Below, one piece after another: positions 9,598 to 18,431 of a DNA stretch of 64,000 nt. The DNA lies in the NCBI RefSeq assembly GCF_037203765.1, contig NZ_JBBCAS010000004.1, forward strand, positions 186,001 to 250,000, given 5' to 3'. The notes under the pieces are model-generated. The model worked only from the letters and a program-made list of their open reading frames with translations, was not told where the DNA came from and did no database searches. The DNA comes from Sediminicola sp037203765. GTDB taxonomy: Bacteria > Bacteroidota > Bacteroidia > Flavobacteriales > Flavobacteriaceae. The position numbers and the translations under genes are program-made. Position 1 is the first letter of the stretch. The number at the start of each line of letters is the position of its first letter.

Positions 9598-10920
9598 TTA
9601 TCGTGCTTCAAACCGTAAAGGTACATTCTTTGGCTTCAAAGATATCAACGGATTGATCTCCACCTCTTCCAAAGCGGTTTTGATCCTATATTTTCCAATA
9701 ATTTCTGACACGGCAAGTATCATTTCATACATGGCAAAATTATTGCCCACACACATCCGGGGTCCGGCACCAAAGGGATAGTAATAATCCCCATAGTCCT
9801 TCTTATCGGCTGTTGCGAAGCGACTGGGAACAAATGCGGCAGGTTTTTCCCAAAATTCGGCATAACGATGCAATTCATAGATAGACATCAGTACCAAGGT
9901 ATCCTTGGGCAAGGAAATATCCTCATAGACATCATCTTCCACAGCCATCCTATCAATCACATAAGCCGGGGGATATAACCTTAGTGCCTCATCCAAACAT
10001 TGTTTTACCAATGGCAACTGCATAGCACCCTGCATGAGATCCAGCTCGGGATCATCGAAATTCACCTTGGATACCTCCTCAAACACCTGTTCTTGAATTT
10101 CAGGGTGCTTGGCCAATAAAAACAAGGCAAAGCCAAGAGTATTGGCCGTTGTTTCATGACCCGCCGTAAAGAGGATCAATACTTCATCTATCAATTGCCC
10201 ATCGGGCATGGACGAACCATCTTCATAGCGTGCCTGAAGCAACATGTCCAAAAGATCATCCTTCTCCTGCCCTGAGTTTCTTCGCTCGTCTATAATTTCC
10301 AACAGCAACTTTTGTCCTTCTTTCGCCATTTCCAGATGCCTGTCTATTTTTCCACTTAATCGATACCACCATCGCAAATACGGCTGTCTCATCTCCTTGA
10401 TGAGCATTCGCTGGTTGGCCTCGGTAATGTGTTGTAGTTTGGACATGCGTTCCCTGATGTCCGAACTGCTGAAAAGTGATTTCGCAACAACCTGAAATGC
10501 CAAGTCCCCCATAAGGGGAAAAACATCCTGTTCTATATTGGGTTTTATGCGCTGCAGCTCAAATAATATAGCTTCCCTGATGACACCCATTAAATTTTGT
10601 AACTTTTTCTTGTGAAAAGCTGGCTGTACCATCCTCCTATGGGTTCTCCAATGCTCTCCATTGGAGGTCAGGATTCCATGACCTATATATTTGGCGAGAT
10701 CTACCGTCTGTAGGGGAGATTTTTCAAACTTCTTGTGCTGCTTTTGTAGAATATGTTTTATAAGTCCAGGGTTTCTGGTAAACAGTACCGTTTCCTTGGT
10801 AGTAAGCTGAACTTTAAAGCTATCTCCGTGAGCCTCAAAATTTTCATGGTGAAAGGGCAAGGGGTTTTTAAGGATCCTCCTTGCATTTTTTAATACTTGA
10901 AATCTGGATACTAACTTCAA
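9598..10920 (-). CDS. Cytochrome P450
   Basis: 440 residues with all P450 landmarks: I-helix oxygen site AGHETT (253-258), K-helix ExxR as EALR (311-314), and heme loop FGAGPRMCVG with thiolate ligand Cys390. There is no N-terminal membrane anchor or fused reductase, so it is a soluble class-I-type enzyme needing separate ferredoxin partners, none of which is encoded nearby. The overall pattern (GEHWRTHRRMVQPAFH, YYPFGAGPR) is closest to the CYP4/CYP102-like fatty-acid and alkane hydroxylase side; the substrate is unknown. The start is TTG at 10920 (KLVSRFQVLK): the nearby upstream ATG runs into a stop and no in-frame ATG occurs before residue 97. It sits between ruvB and queG on one strand. 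Confidence 0.93.
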   Translation of the reverse strand: MKLVSRFQVLKNARRILKNPLPFHHENFEAHGDSFKVQLTTKETVLFTRNPGLIKHILQKQHKKFEKSPLQTVDLAKYIGHGILTSNGEHWRTHRRMVQPAFHKKKLQNLMGVIREAILFELQRIKPNIEQDVFPLMGDLAFQVVAKSLFSSSDIRERMSKLQHITEANQRMLIKEMRQPYLRWWYRLSGKIDRHLEMAKEGQKLLLEIIDERRNSGQEKDDLLDMLLQARYEDGSSMPDGQLIDEVLILFTAGHETTANTLGFALFLLAKHPEIQEQVFEEVSKVNFDDPELDLMQGAMQLPLVKQCLDEALRLYPPAYVIDRMAVEDDVYEDISLPKDTLVLMSIYELHRYAEFWEKPAAFVPSRFATADKKDYGDYYYPFGAGPRMCVGNNFAMYEMILAVSEIIGKYRIKTALEEVEINPLISLKPKNVPLRFEAR

Positions 10921-10973
10921 AACATGAATTTAAAAGGGATGATAAGTAATTCTTTATAGCCCAATAAGACGAT

Positions 10974-11996
10974 TTAGAACAGCCCCCCTTGGACACTTCC
11001 CTTGATCCTACCCAGATGTCTGTAGGCCAATTCGGTTACTTCCCTGCCCCTTGGGGTACGCATAATAAAACCCTGTTGGATAAGAAAAGGTTCGTAGACC
11101 TCCTCTATGGTTTCCGCACTTTCGGAAACTGCCGTTGCCAACGTTGTGATCCCTACGGGACCTCCTTTAAACTTATCAATGATGGTGGTCAAGATTTTAT
11201 TGTCCATTTCATCCAGACCATGGGCATCTACATTTAACGCCTTTAGGCCAAAGCGTGAGATTTCCATATCTATTTTTCCGTTGCCCTTGATTTGTGCAAA
11301 ATCGCGCACCCTTCTCAATAATGCGTTGCAAATTCTAGGGGTCCCCCGGCTCCTTCCGGCTATTTCAATGGCAGCATCTTGGGTGATCGGTGTTTTTAAA
11401 ATATCTGCACTACGTTCCACGATGGTAGAAAGCAGTTCAGTGGAATAATATTGCAAGCGACTCTGGATTCCGAACCTTGCACGCATGGGCGCTGTCAACA
11501 ATCCCGAGCGGGTAGTGGCACCAATCAAGGTAAATGGATTCAAGTTGATCTGTACCGATCGGGCATTGGGGCCCGATTCTATCATAATATCTATTTTGTA
11601 GTCCTCCATGGCAGAATATAAATACTCCTCCACAATGGGACTCAACCTATGTATCTCATCAATGAACAGCACATCCCGCTCCTCCAGGTTGGTCAACAAT
11701 CCTGCAAGATCCCCTGGCTTGTCCAGCACTGGTCCGGATGTCATTTTAATGCCCACTCCAAGTTCATTGGCCAAGATATGGGCCAACGTGGTCTTCCCCA
11801 GTCCCGGAGGTCCGTGAAACAAGGTATGGTCCAAGGCCTCCCCTCTTAGGTTGGCAGCCTGAACAAAAATCTTTAAGTTTTCCAGGACTTGTTCCTGACC
11901 GGTAAAATCATCAAAGGAAATGGGGCGCAATGCCCTTTCAATATCAAATTCCTCGTTGGAAAAATTATTGGCCGTTGGATCTAGGTTCTCATTCAT
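10974..11996 (-). CDS. ruvB: Holliday junction DNA helicase motor RuvB
   Basis: 340 residues, normal length. The AAA+ ATPase carries Walker A GPPGLGKT (62-69) and Walker B DEIH (113-116), sensor 1 in IGATTRSG, and an arginine finger and sensor 2 region (RARFG, RSRGTPRI). A C-terminal winged helix follows (QQGFIMRTPRGREVTELAYRHLG). RuvB rings drive branch migration of junctions bound by RuvA. The ATG at 11994-11996 is clear. A TAnnTTTG box at 12004-12011 lies so close that the mRNA may be nearly leaderless. It is the first gene of the ruvB-P450-queG operon. Confidence 0.98.
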   Translation of the reverse strand: MNENLDPTANNFSNEEFDIERALRPISFDDFTGQEQVLENLKIFVQAANLRGEALDHTLFHGPPGLGKTTLAHILANELGVGIKMTSGPVLDKPGDLAGLLTNLEERDVLFIDEIHRLSPIVEEYLYSAMEDYKIDIMIESGPNARSVQINLNPFTLIGATTRSGLLTAPMRARFGIQSRLQYYSTELLSTIVERSADILKTPITQDAAIEIAGRSRGTPRICNALLRRVRDFAQIKGNGKIDMEISRFGLKALNVDAHGLDEMDNKILTTIIDKFKGGPVGITTLATAVSESAETIEEVYEPFLIQQGFIMRTPRGREVTELAYRHLGRIKGSVQGGLF

Positions 11997-12003
11997 ACTC
12001 CAA

Positions 12004-12011
12004 CAAAGATA
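12004..12011 (-). promoter_or_regulatory. Predicted -7 promoter element for ruvB-P450-queG
   Basis: The minus strand reads TATCTTTG (TAnnTTTG consensus). Transcription would start within about three bases of the ruvB ATG at 11996. No -33 TTG is visible at the usual spacing. Confidence 0.4.
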
Positions 12012-12060
12012 ATGGAAATAGGCACTACTTTTTTAGTACAGGCTCCGTTAATTTATCACC

Positions 12061-12885
12061 CTAATCCTTCCGTTTGATGAGCTCAGAAGTGTCCAAAAAC
12101 TCATGAACGGTAATTTTGGGATTGGCGTAAATATAGATCTTGGACGATCCGCTTGTTGATAATTCCAAGGATTCGTTTGCCCTAAGATAGGCACTTGACC
12201 CGCCTTCCAATTTGGCATCTATAACTTTTGCCTCATATCTTTCCGCCTTGAGATCGGCATTATCATGAAGAAGGTGTTGCATCATGTCCACTGCCCCTTC
12301 CATGACGGCCGAAGCATTGGAAAACAATTCCACAAAACTAGATTGTCCTACGGCATAAATCCGGGCTTCTGACCTCTCCTTCATATTCACATTGAGGGAA
12401 TCTACCGCGAAATTAAAGTCGCCCGAACTTTTATCATCCATTACTAAACGTAACAATCCAGCACTTGCATTGAGTTCCATCCTGGCGGAACCCATAATAT
12501 CAAGATCTAAAATATCGGTATTCAACGATTCCTTGGAAACCATCTTTCCGTCTTCCTGAACTATTTTTATCAAATCGTTGTAATAGACGGTAATTTCCAA
12601 TTTCTTTCTAGACCGAATGTTGTAAAAAGAGGAAATATATAGAGTGCTGTCCTCCACCTTAAACTTCAAGATATCCATTAGGTTGTTATCGGCAACAACT
12701 TTATAGGATTCCATTGGTGCCTTAACAAGCTCTATATCCAAATCGTCCTTTAACTCGATGGTATGAAAGGCAGGGAGTTCTTCCTTCATCTCAGCAACTT
12801 CCCTATTCCCTTTTATTTTCGGTTTTCTTTGTGCCATAACACCCACATGGCATAGAAGCAACAGAAGTACAATTACATTTTTCAT
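12061..12885 (-). CDS. DUF2807 (GIN-domain) exported protein
   Basis: 274 residues with a cleavable signal peptide (KNVIVLLLLLCHVGVMAQ). The mature part has the DUF2807/GIN pattern: FHTIELKDDLDIELVKAPMESYKVVADNNLMDIL, then many short beta-strand repeats ending in GGSSAYLRANESLELSTSGSSKIYIYANP. The family is abundant in Bacteroidota and is predicted to form a beta-helix in the periplasm or outer membrane. Its function is not established; the auto-transporter adhesin label in databases is only a fold-based guess. It precedes ruvB on the same strand, 64 bases away. A small hairpin (ACCGC/GCGGT, 12899-12912) lies in its 5' leader. Confidence 0.8.
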   Translation of the reverse strand: MKNVIVLLLLLCHVGVMAQRKPKIKGNREVAEMKEELPAFHTIELKDDLDIELVKAPMESYKVVADNNLMDILKFKVEDSTLYISSFYNIRSRKKLEITVYYNDLIKIVQEDGKMVSKESLNTDILDLDIMGSARMELNASAGLLRLVMDDKSSGDFNFAVDSLNVNMKERSEARIYAVGQSSFVELFSNASAVMEGAVDMMQHLLHDNADLKAERYEAKVIDAKLEGGSSAYLRANESLELSTSGSSKIYIYANPKITVHEFLDTSELIKRKD

Positions 12886-12974
12886 CCTAAATATTTATAC
12901 CGCCCACGCGGTCTGTTTACTATTATTAAAGATATTATAAAAAAATTGAATACTGATTTATAAGGTTGGGAGAT

Positions 12975-13007
12975 AAAAAAAGCCCCCAACTAAAATTAGC
13001 TGGGGGC
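12975..13007 (-). terminator. Intrinsic terminator of the act-cta respiratory operon
   Basis: On the minus strand a GCCCCCAGCTAA arm pairs with TTAGTTGGGGGC (one G-U pair; 12982-13007), followed by seven T residues (12975-12981). It lies directly after the ctaD stop. Confidence 0.92.
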
Positions 13008-13028
13008 CTTCACATATAATTGTTAACC

Positions 13029-14855
13029 TTAGTGGTTCATCTCTTCTTCGTTCTCCTGTAAAGGAGTCGTTTGTGGCACGAAATCCTGTCCTGCGATTAT
13101 GTATTCCCCATTCTCATAGGTCTTACTGTAATCATAGGCCCAACGGTGTACTTCCGGAATTTTACCAGGCCAGTTACCGTGGATATGCTCTACAGGAGTA
13201 GTCCATTCCATGGTATTTGATTTCCATGGATTCTGCTCTGCTTTCTTACCGTAGAATATACTGTGTATAAAGTTGTACAAGAATACGATCTGGGCAGCAC
13301 CTGCAATAAGAGCGAAGGTGGTGATCAATATCTGAACATCCGTAAGATCATCAAACATTGGGAATGCCGTGTTCTGATAGTAACGTCTTGGCACTCCGGC
13401 CATACCCACAAAGTGCATTGGGAAGAAAACCCCGTACGCACAGATGGCAGTGATCCAGAAATGAACATAACCTAAATTCTTGTTCATCATTTTTCCAAAC
13501 ATTTTTGGGAACCAGTGGTACACTCCCGCAAACAAACCATACAAGGCAGAGATACCCATTACCAAATGGAAGTGAGCAACTACGAAATACGTATCGTGAA
13601 CGTTGATATCCAAGGTACTATCACCAAGGATGATACCTGTTAGACCCCCACTGATGAAGGTAGAAACCAAACCAATGGAAAATAGCATGGCAGGGTTCAA
13701 CTGCAGGTTACCTTTCCATAGCGTGGTAATATAGTTGAAGGCCTTAACCGCAGACGGTATGGCGATCAATAATGTTGTAAATGTAAATACTGATCCAAGG
13801 AATGGGTTCATTCCAGAAATAAACATATGGTGACCCCATACGATTGTAGACAAGAACGCAATGGCCAATATGGAGGCTACCATCGCCCTATATCCAAAAA
13901 TAGGCTTACGTGCATTGGTAGACATAACTTCAGAAGTAATACCCAAAGCTGGCAACAATACAATGTATACTTCAGGGTGACCCAAGAACCAGAACAAGTG
14001 TTCGTAAAGTACTGGAGATCCTCCTTGGTAATGCAACACTTCTCCTTGGATAAAGATATCCGACAGGAAAAATGATGTTCCAAAACTTCTATCCATGATC
14101 AACAACAACGCTGCAGAAAACAATACAGGGAAAGATATTACCCCAATTACCGCAGTAACGAAGAATGCCCAAATTGTCAAAGGCAACCTAGTCATGGACA
14201 TACCCTTTGTACGCAAGTTGATCACAGTTACGATATAGTTCAAAGATCCAAGCAAAGAAGAAGCGATGAAAATTGCCATGGATGTCAACCACATGGTCAT
14301 TCCCAATCCTGATCCCGGTTGTGCCATTGGCAATGCGGACAATGGAGGGTATACCGTCCATCCCGCCGCTGCAGGTCCTGATTCCAAAAACAATGAGGCA
14401 ACCATGATTACAGAGGACAAAAAGAACAACCAGTAAGAAATCATGTTCAATAAACCAGAAGCCATATCCCTTGCACCAATTTGCAATGGAATCAATAGAT
14501 TACTAAAAGTTCCACTCAAACCAGCGGTCAATACAAAAAATACCATGATGGTCCCGTGAATGGTAACCAATGCCAAATAAACATCGGCATCCATAACGCC
14601 ACCTGGCGCCCATTTGCCCAATAAGGCTTCAAAGATCGGGAAAGATTCACCAGGCCAAGCCAATTGCATCCTGAACAATAGGGACATAGCAATTCCTATA
14701 AAACCCATTATCAAACCAGTAATCAAATACTGCTTTGCAATCATCTTATGGTCTTGACTAAATATGTATTTAGTTATAAAGGTTTCCTTATGATGATGCC
14801 CATGATCATCTGCGTGATCCTCTACATGTGCGTGTGCGTGTGCTGTTGCAGACAT
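13029..14855 (-). CDS. ctaD: Cytochrome c oxidase subunit I (aa3-type)
   Basis: 608 residues with about 12 transmembrane helices. Heme-copper signatures are present: the low-spin heme ligand region (LVTIHGTIMVFFV), the CuB ligand and cross-linked tyrosine WFLGHPEVYI, the CuB His pair in WGHHMF, and the heme a/a3 ligands in NVHDTYFVVAHFHLVMG. This subunit holds the oxygen-reducing centre in the inner membrane and pumps protons. The N-terminus is rich in histidine (about nine His in residues 5-23), which may bind metal. It is the last gene of the operon, 40 bases after ctaC, with the terminator following. No subunit III gene follows in this window. Confidence 0.97.
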   Translation of the reverse strand: MSATAHAHAHVEDHADDHGHHHKETFITKYIFSQDHKMIAKQYLITGLIMGFIGIAMSLLFRMQLAWPGESFPIFEALLGKWAPGGVMDADVYLALVTIHGTIMVFFVLTAGLSGTFSNLLIPLQIGARDMASGLLNMISYWLFFLSSVIMVASLFLESGPAAAGWTVYPPLSALPMAQPGSGLGMTMWLTSMAIFIASSLLGSLNYIVTVINLRTKGMSMTRLPLTIWAFFVTAVIGVISFPVLFSAALLLIMDRSFGTSFFLSDIFIQGEVLHYQGGSPVLYEHLFWFLGHPEVYIVLLPALGITSEVMSTNARKPIFGYRAMVASILAIAFLSTIVWGHHMFISGMNPFLGSVFTFTTLLIAIPSAVKAFNYITTLWKGNLQLNPAMLFSIGLVSTFISGGLTGIILGDSTLDINVHDTYFVVAHFHLVMGISALYGLFAGVYHWFPKMFGKMMNKNLGYVHFWITAICAYGVFFPMHFVGMAGVPRRYYQNTAFPMFDDLTDVQILITTFALIAGAAQIVFLYNFIHSIFYGKKAEQNPWKSNTMEWTTPVEHIHGNWPGKIPEVHRWAYDYSKTYENGEYIIAGQDFVPQTTPLQENEEEMNH

Positions 14856-14895
14856 AATCCAATACTTATTTTATATTAATTTTCTTTTTATAGCC

Positions 14896-15957
14896 TTATT
14901 CCTGAGTTGAAGCCATTGTGGCAGCGAAGGTCTGTTGTTGCGCCATCCACTTGTTGTAATCCTCTTCAGATTCCACAATAATCTTCATTTGCATGTTATA
15001 ATGTGATTTACCACATATCTTATTACATAGCAAGATATAATCAAACTCCCATGGTTCAGAGTTGGGCAATCCTTCAGCAGCTCTTTCTGCACGGATACCG
15101 TTTACTCTTTTTACCTTATCCACTACGTCCGGATTTAGACGCATTTCTTCTGTTGTAATCGTTGGTGTGTAGGAGAATTGTGTAATCATCCCCGGAACAC
15201 AGTTCATTTGTGCTCTAAAATGAGGCATGTATGCAGAATGAAGTACATCCTGAGATCTCATTTTAAAATTCACTTTTCTACCTACGGGCAAATGCAATTC
15301 TTTAACGATGATATCATCTCCCGCGTTTGGATCAGATTCATCCAATCCCATCACGTTGGCTTTATCAATATCGATCATTCTTACGTTGGCCTCTCCAAGA
15401 ACATTGTCCTCTCCACCATATCTTGCCGTCCAGTTAAATTGCTGGGCATATAGCTCTACTATCAAAGGATCGTCCTCGTCATTGATATCCATGATATTGG
15501 TCCATGTGTAAAGACCCCAAAGTATCAATCCGGCAAGCACTATAACAGGAATGATGGTCCAGATAAACTCCAATCTATCGTTATCAGCATAGAACAAGGC
15601 CTTTTTACCCTTTTCACCTCTGTATTTATACGAGAAGTAATGCAATAATGCCTGAGTGATGGTCTGTACGATGAAGATGATAATAAAAGAAACTATCATC
15701 AAGCTATCATATTCACCTCCATGTTCAGATGCAGCTTCAGGAAGCAAGACTTTGCTATATTTCCAAAAACTGAAAATGGTGATCCCATAAAGGAATATCA
15801 AAAATGCAAACATGAGGTAACCATTGTACTTGTTATCCTTGTCGTTTGCTATTTGTGAATTATCTGCCTTGATCTGGGACAATTCAAATATTTTGGTCAT
15901 TTGCCAAATTGCAATTGCCACTAATACTAAAACAGCTATTGTTAATAATGCAGTCAT
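14896..15957 (-). CDS. ctaC: Cytochrome c oxidase subunit II
   Basis: 353 residues. Hydrophobic segments lie at about 1-25, 45-70, 88-108 and 130-155, one or two more than the usual two. The C-terminal cupredoxin domain carries the CuA site: His in VLHSAYMPHFRAQMNCVPGM and the CxxxCxxxHxxM pattern in LLCNKICGKSHYNMQ. This domain takes electrons from the cytochrome c domains of alternative complex III and passes them to subunit I. No heme c domain is fused to it. It lies 33 bases after actF and 40 bases before ctaD, consistent with a complex III-oxidase supercomplex encoded as one unit. Confidence 0.96.
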   Translation of the reverse strand: MTALLTIAVLVLVAIAIWQMTKIFELSQIKADNSQIANDKDNKYNGYLMFAFLIFLYGITIFSFWKYSKVLLPEAASEHGGEYDSLMIVSFIIIFIVQTITQALLHYFSYKYRGEKGKKALFYADNDRLEFIWTIIPVIVLAGLILWGLYTWTNIMDINDEDDPLIVELYAQQFNWTARYGGEDNVLGEANVRMIDIDKANVMGLDESDPNAGDDIIVKELHLPVGRKVNFKMRSQDVLHSAYMPHFRAQMNCVPGMITQFSYTPTITTEEMRLNPDVVDKVKRVNGIRAERAAEGLPNSEPWEFDYILLCNKICGKSHYNMQMKIIVESEEDYNKWMAQQQTFAATMASTQE

Positions 15958-15990
15958 TGTATGATTTGATATTATTCTTTAAAACTAATT

Positions 15991-17319
15991 CTAATAATGA
16001 AAATGCTTACTCTCTTCGATGAACGGATTACGTTTTGGAGTCATCGGAGCCTTTGTCATGGCCCTGAAGATCCAGAATATAAACAATCCAGCGAATAATA
16101 ATACCGCTCCGATCTCAGGTATTCCAATAAACCATTGGTCCCCTACTGTAGATGGCATTATCATATTAAATATGTCCACGTAATGTCCACATAAAATCAC
16201 CACTCCGGCCATAACGACAAACCAGTTCATTCTTTTGAAATCACTGTTCATCAACAATAGCACAGGGAACAAAAAGTTCATGGCCACCATTCCGAAGAAT
16301 ATCAATTTATAATCCGCGATACGCGTCACAAAATAAGTAACTTCCTCTGGTATGTTAGAGTACCATATCAACATAAATTGTGAGAACCATAGGTAGGTCC
16401 AGAAGATACTGATACCGAACATAAACTTTGCCAAATCATGGATATGACTGTTGTTTACCTCTGGCAAGAAACCTCTAGATTTTAAGTAAATGGTCACCAA
16501 GGCAATTACTGTGATACCTGATACGAACATACTGGCAAATACATACCAACCAAATAAGGTACTGAACCAGTGTGGGTCAACACTCATAATCCAATCCCAA
16601 GACATCATGGATTCCGAAATCAAGAACAATACCAAGAACGCAGCAGAAACTCTAAAGTTCTTCACGAAATTACTGTTGTCACTGGAATTATCCTGTGCGA
16701 TAGACAATTTCCTTGAAAATTCACGGTACCCGATCCAAATAGCCAAATAGATTGCAGCCCTGATCAGGAAAAAGGTAGGATTTAAATAACCTGCCTTGCC
16801 CTGTAATAACTTATCCTCTGCCACTACTTCCGCATCCATCCAAACAAACAGATGGTTCATATGCATGGTAGATAGTACCAAGATTACAAATACAATGATT
16901 CCCCCAGGAACTATATATGCCGTAATACCTTCCATTACCCTGAACAACAATGGGGACCAACCTGCCTGTGCAGCCCGTTGTATGGCATAGAATGCCAAGG
17001 TACCCAACGCCAACATCATAAAGAAGAAGGCCGCAACATAAAGGGCAGACCATGGTCTGTTCTGTAGTTGGTGCAATAAATGCTCATCATGTGAAGAGTC
17101 GTGGGCCTCTGCCGTAGCAGCTGCTCCATGATCACCATCGGTAGCGTGCATAGCTTCCTCTCCATGAGCACTTCCATGCCCATCTCCGTGGCCAGCTACC
17201 ATTTCCTTTGCTTCTTCAACATTGGACGGCATTGAAAGAAATCCTACTCCAACACCCAATGCGCCAACAACCATTAAAATAATTGAAGCAATTTTTAGTC
17301 TATTTGAAAAAGTGTACAT
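15991..17319 (-). CDS. actF: Alternative complex III membrane subunit ActF (quinol:cytochrome c oxidoreductase)
   Basis: 442 residues, about ten transmembrane helices. It is a relative of the NrfD/PsrC-like ActC, with MSWDWIMSVDPHWFSTLFGWYVFAS as a family landmark. Between TM1 and TM2 is a loop at about residues 43-84 with about 12 histidines, many glycines and acidic residues, probably on the periplasmic side. ActF is the second quinone-type membrane subunit of complex III, though its own quinol site is doubtful in studied complexes. It sits between actE (17 bases upstream) and ctaC. The ATG at 17319 (MYTFSNRLKI) is clear. Confidence 0.93.
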   Translation of the reverse strand: MYTFSNRLKIASIILMVVGALGVGVGFLSMPSNVEEAKEMVAGHGDGHGSAHGEEAMHATDGDHGAAATAEAHDSSHDEHLLHQLQNRPWSALYVAAFFFMMLALGTLAFYAIQRAAQAGWSPLLFRVMEGITAYIVPGGIIVFVILVLSTMHMNHLFVWMDAEVVAEDKLLQGKAGYLNPTFFLIRAAIYLAIWIGYREFSRKLSIAQDNSSDNSNFVKNFRVSAAFLVLFLISESMMSWDWIMSVDPHWFSTLFGWYVFASMFVSGITVIALVTIYLKSRGFLPEVNNSHIHDLAKFMFGISIFWTYLWFSQFMLIWYSNIPEEVTYFVTRIADYKLIFFGMVAMNFLFPVLLLMNSDFKRMNWFVVMAGVVILCGHYVDIFNMIMPSTVGDQWFIGIPEIGAVLLFAGLFIFWIFRAMTKAPMTPKRNPFIEESKHFHY

Positions 17320-17336
17320 ACTTCTAAATCTATGTA

Positions 17337-17897
17337 TTATTTTGTTAAGTCTTGTTTCAGTTTCATAACGTACTCAGCAACTTGCCAACGCTCCTTATGA
17401 TTCAATTGGCCTGCATAAGACCCCATGGAGTTCAATCCATAATAAATGGTGTGGTAGGTACCACCTACACTTATATTACGTGCGGCATCATCATAACTTG
17501 GTACACCCAATATTTTTTCGCGCTCCACCAAGGTACCTTTTCCGTCACCTTTCTCGCCGTGACAAATGGCACAATATATATTGTAAAGCTCCATACCAAC
17601 CTTCATGTTGTCTTCCTGCTGAAGTGAATCCAATGGACTGGCCTGTATTTTGGCCAACTCCTTGCCTTCAGGACCATTATCAAACTCGTAGGGCATTTTC
17701 CCCCTAGGAACGGTATGGTCCGCAGGAATCAGTGCTTCCTGCTGATTTGGAAGGAAATCTACTTTTTGATAGGTCTCATATCCAACAGGAACATACATGT
17801 TTGGCATGTACTGGTAGTTTGGGCTATTCTTATCAGCGCAAGATGCTACTGATAAAACCAATCCTAAAACAATTACTATTTTGCTAAAACTGTTCAT
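17337..17897 (-). CDS. actE: Alternative complex III mono-heme cytochrome c lipoprotein ActE
   Basis: 186 residues. The signal peptide ends in a lipobox (SVASC at about residues 16-20), so the mature protein is probably anchored by a lipidated cysteine. One heme c motif, CAICH, is present, and the Met ligand is probably in NSMGSYAG. The protein carries electrons within complex III or toward the oxidase CuA domain. It lies between actD (10 bases upstream) and actF. The length and the YQYMPNMYVPVGYE segment after the lipobox fit Bacteroidota ActE. Confidence 0.94.
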   Translation of the reverse strand: MNSFSKIVIVLGLVLSVASCADKNSPNYQYMPNMYVPVGYETYQKVDFLPNQQEALIPADHTVPRGKMPYEFDNGPEGKELAKIQASPLDSLQQEDNMKVGMELYNIYCAICHGEKGDGKGTLVEREKILGVPSYDDAARNISVGGTYHTIYYGLNSMGSYAGQLNHKERWQVAEYVMKLKQDLTK

Positions 17898-17907
17898 AAT
17901 ACTATGA

Positions 17908-18429
17908 CTACTTTTCTGTAATATTAATTTCCACTGCCCCTGTACTCAGCAACAACTCCTTTAATTCAGCTTCATTATCATGAATCTCAATCTCCATCAA
18001 GAAATGGTCATCCGTTGTTCTTACATCTGGATTCTCAGCTTCCTTGAAAGGCCACAATTTACTTCTCATATAAAAAGTGATCACCATTAAGTGGGCCGCG
18101 AAAAATACCGTCAACTCAAACATGATAGGAACAAAGGCCGGCATGTTCTCCAAATAGCTAAAACTTGGTTTACCACCTATGTCCTGGGGCCAATCTTGAA
18201 TCATCATATAATTCATCATGGTAATGGCCACAGACAATCCCACACATCCATACATAAAGGACATGATTGCAAGTCTGGTTGGAGCTAGGCCCATGGCCTT
18301 GTCCAAACCGTGCACAGGAAAAGGGCAGTATACCTCTTCTATATGGAATTTGGCAGCCTTTACTTTTTTGACCGCGTGCATCAGCACATCGTCGTCATTA
18401 TAAAATGCATGTATAACTTTAGATGACAT
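17908..18429 (-). CDS. actD: Alternative complex III subunit ActD (DUF3341)
   Basis: 173 residues. The N-terminal half is soluble and begins KVIHAFYNDDDVLMHAVKKVKAAKF, with the conserved PFPVHGLDKAMGLAPTRLA. Two transmembrane helices follow at about 55-75 and 95-118. No cofactor-binding residues are evident; the family packs against the membrane subunits of complex III. It starts 2 bases after the actC stop and ends 10 bases before actE, so translation is probably coupled. Confidence 0.94.
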   Translation of the reverse strand: MSSKVIHAFYNDDDVLMHAVKKVKAAKFHIEEVYCPFPVHGLDKAMGLAPTRLAIMSFMYGCVGLSVAITMMNYMMIQDWPQDIGGKPSFSYLENMPAFVPIMFELTVFFAAHLMVITFYMRSKLWPFKEAENPDVRTTDDHFLMEIEIHDNEAELKELLLSTGAVEINITEK

Positions 18430-18431
18430 AA

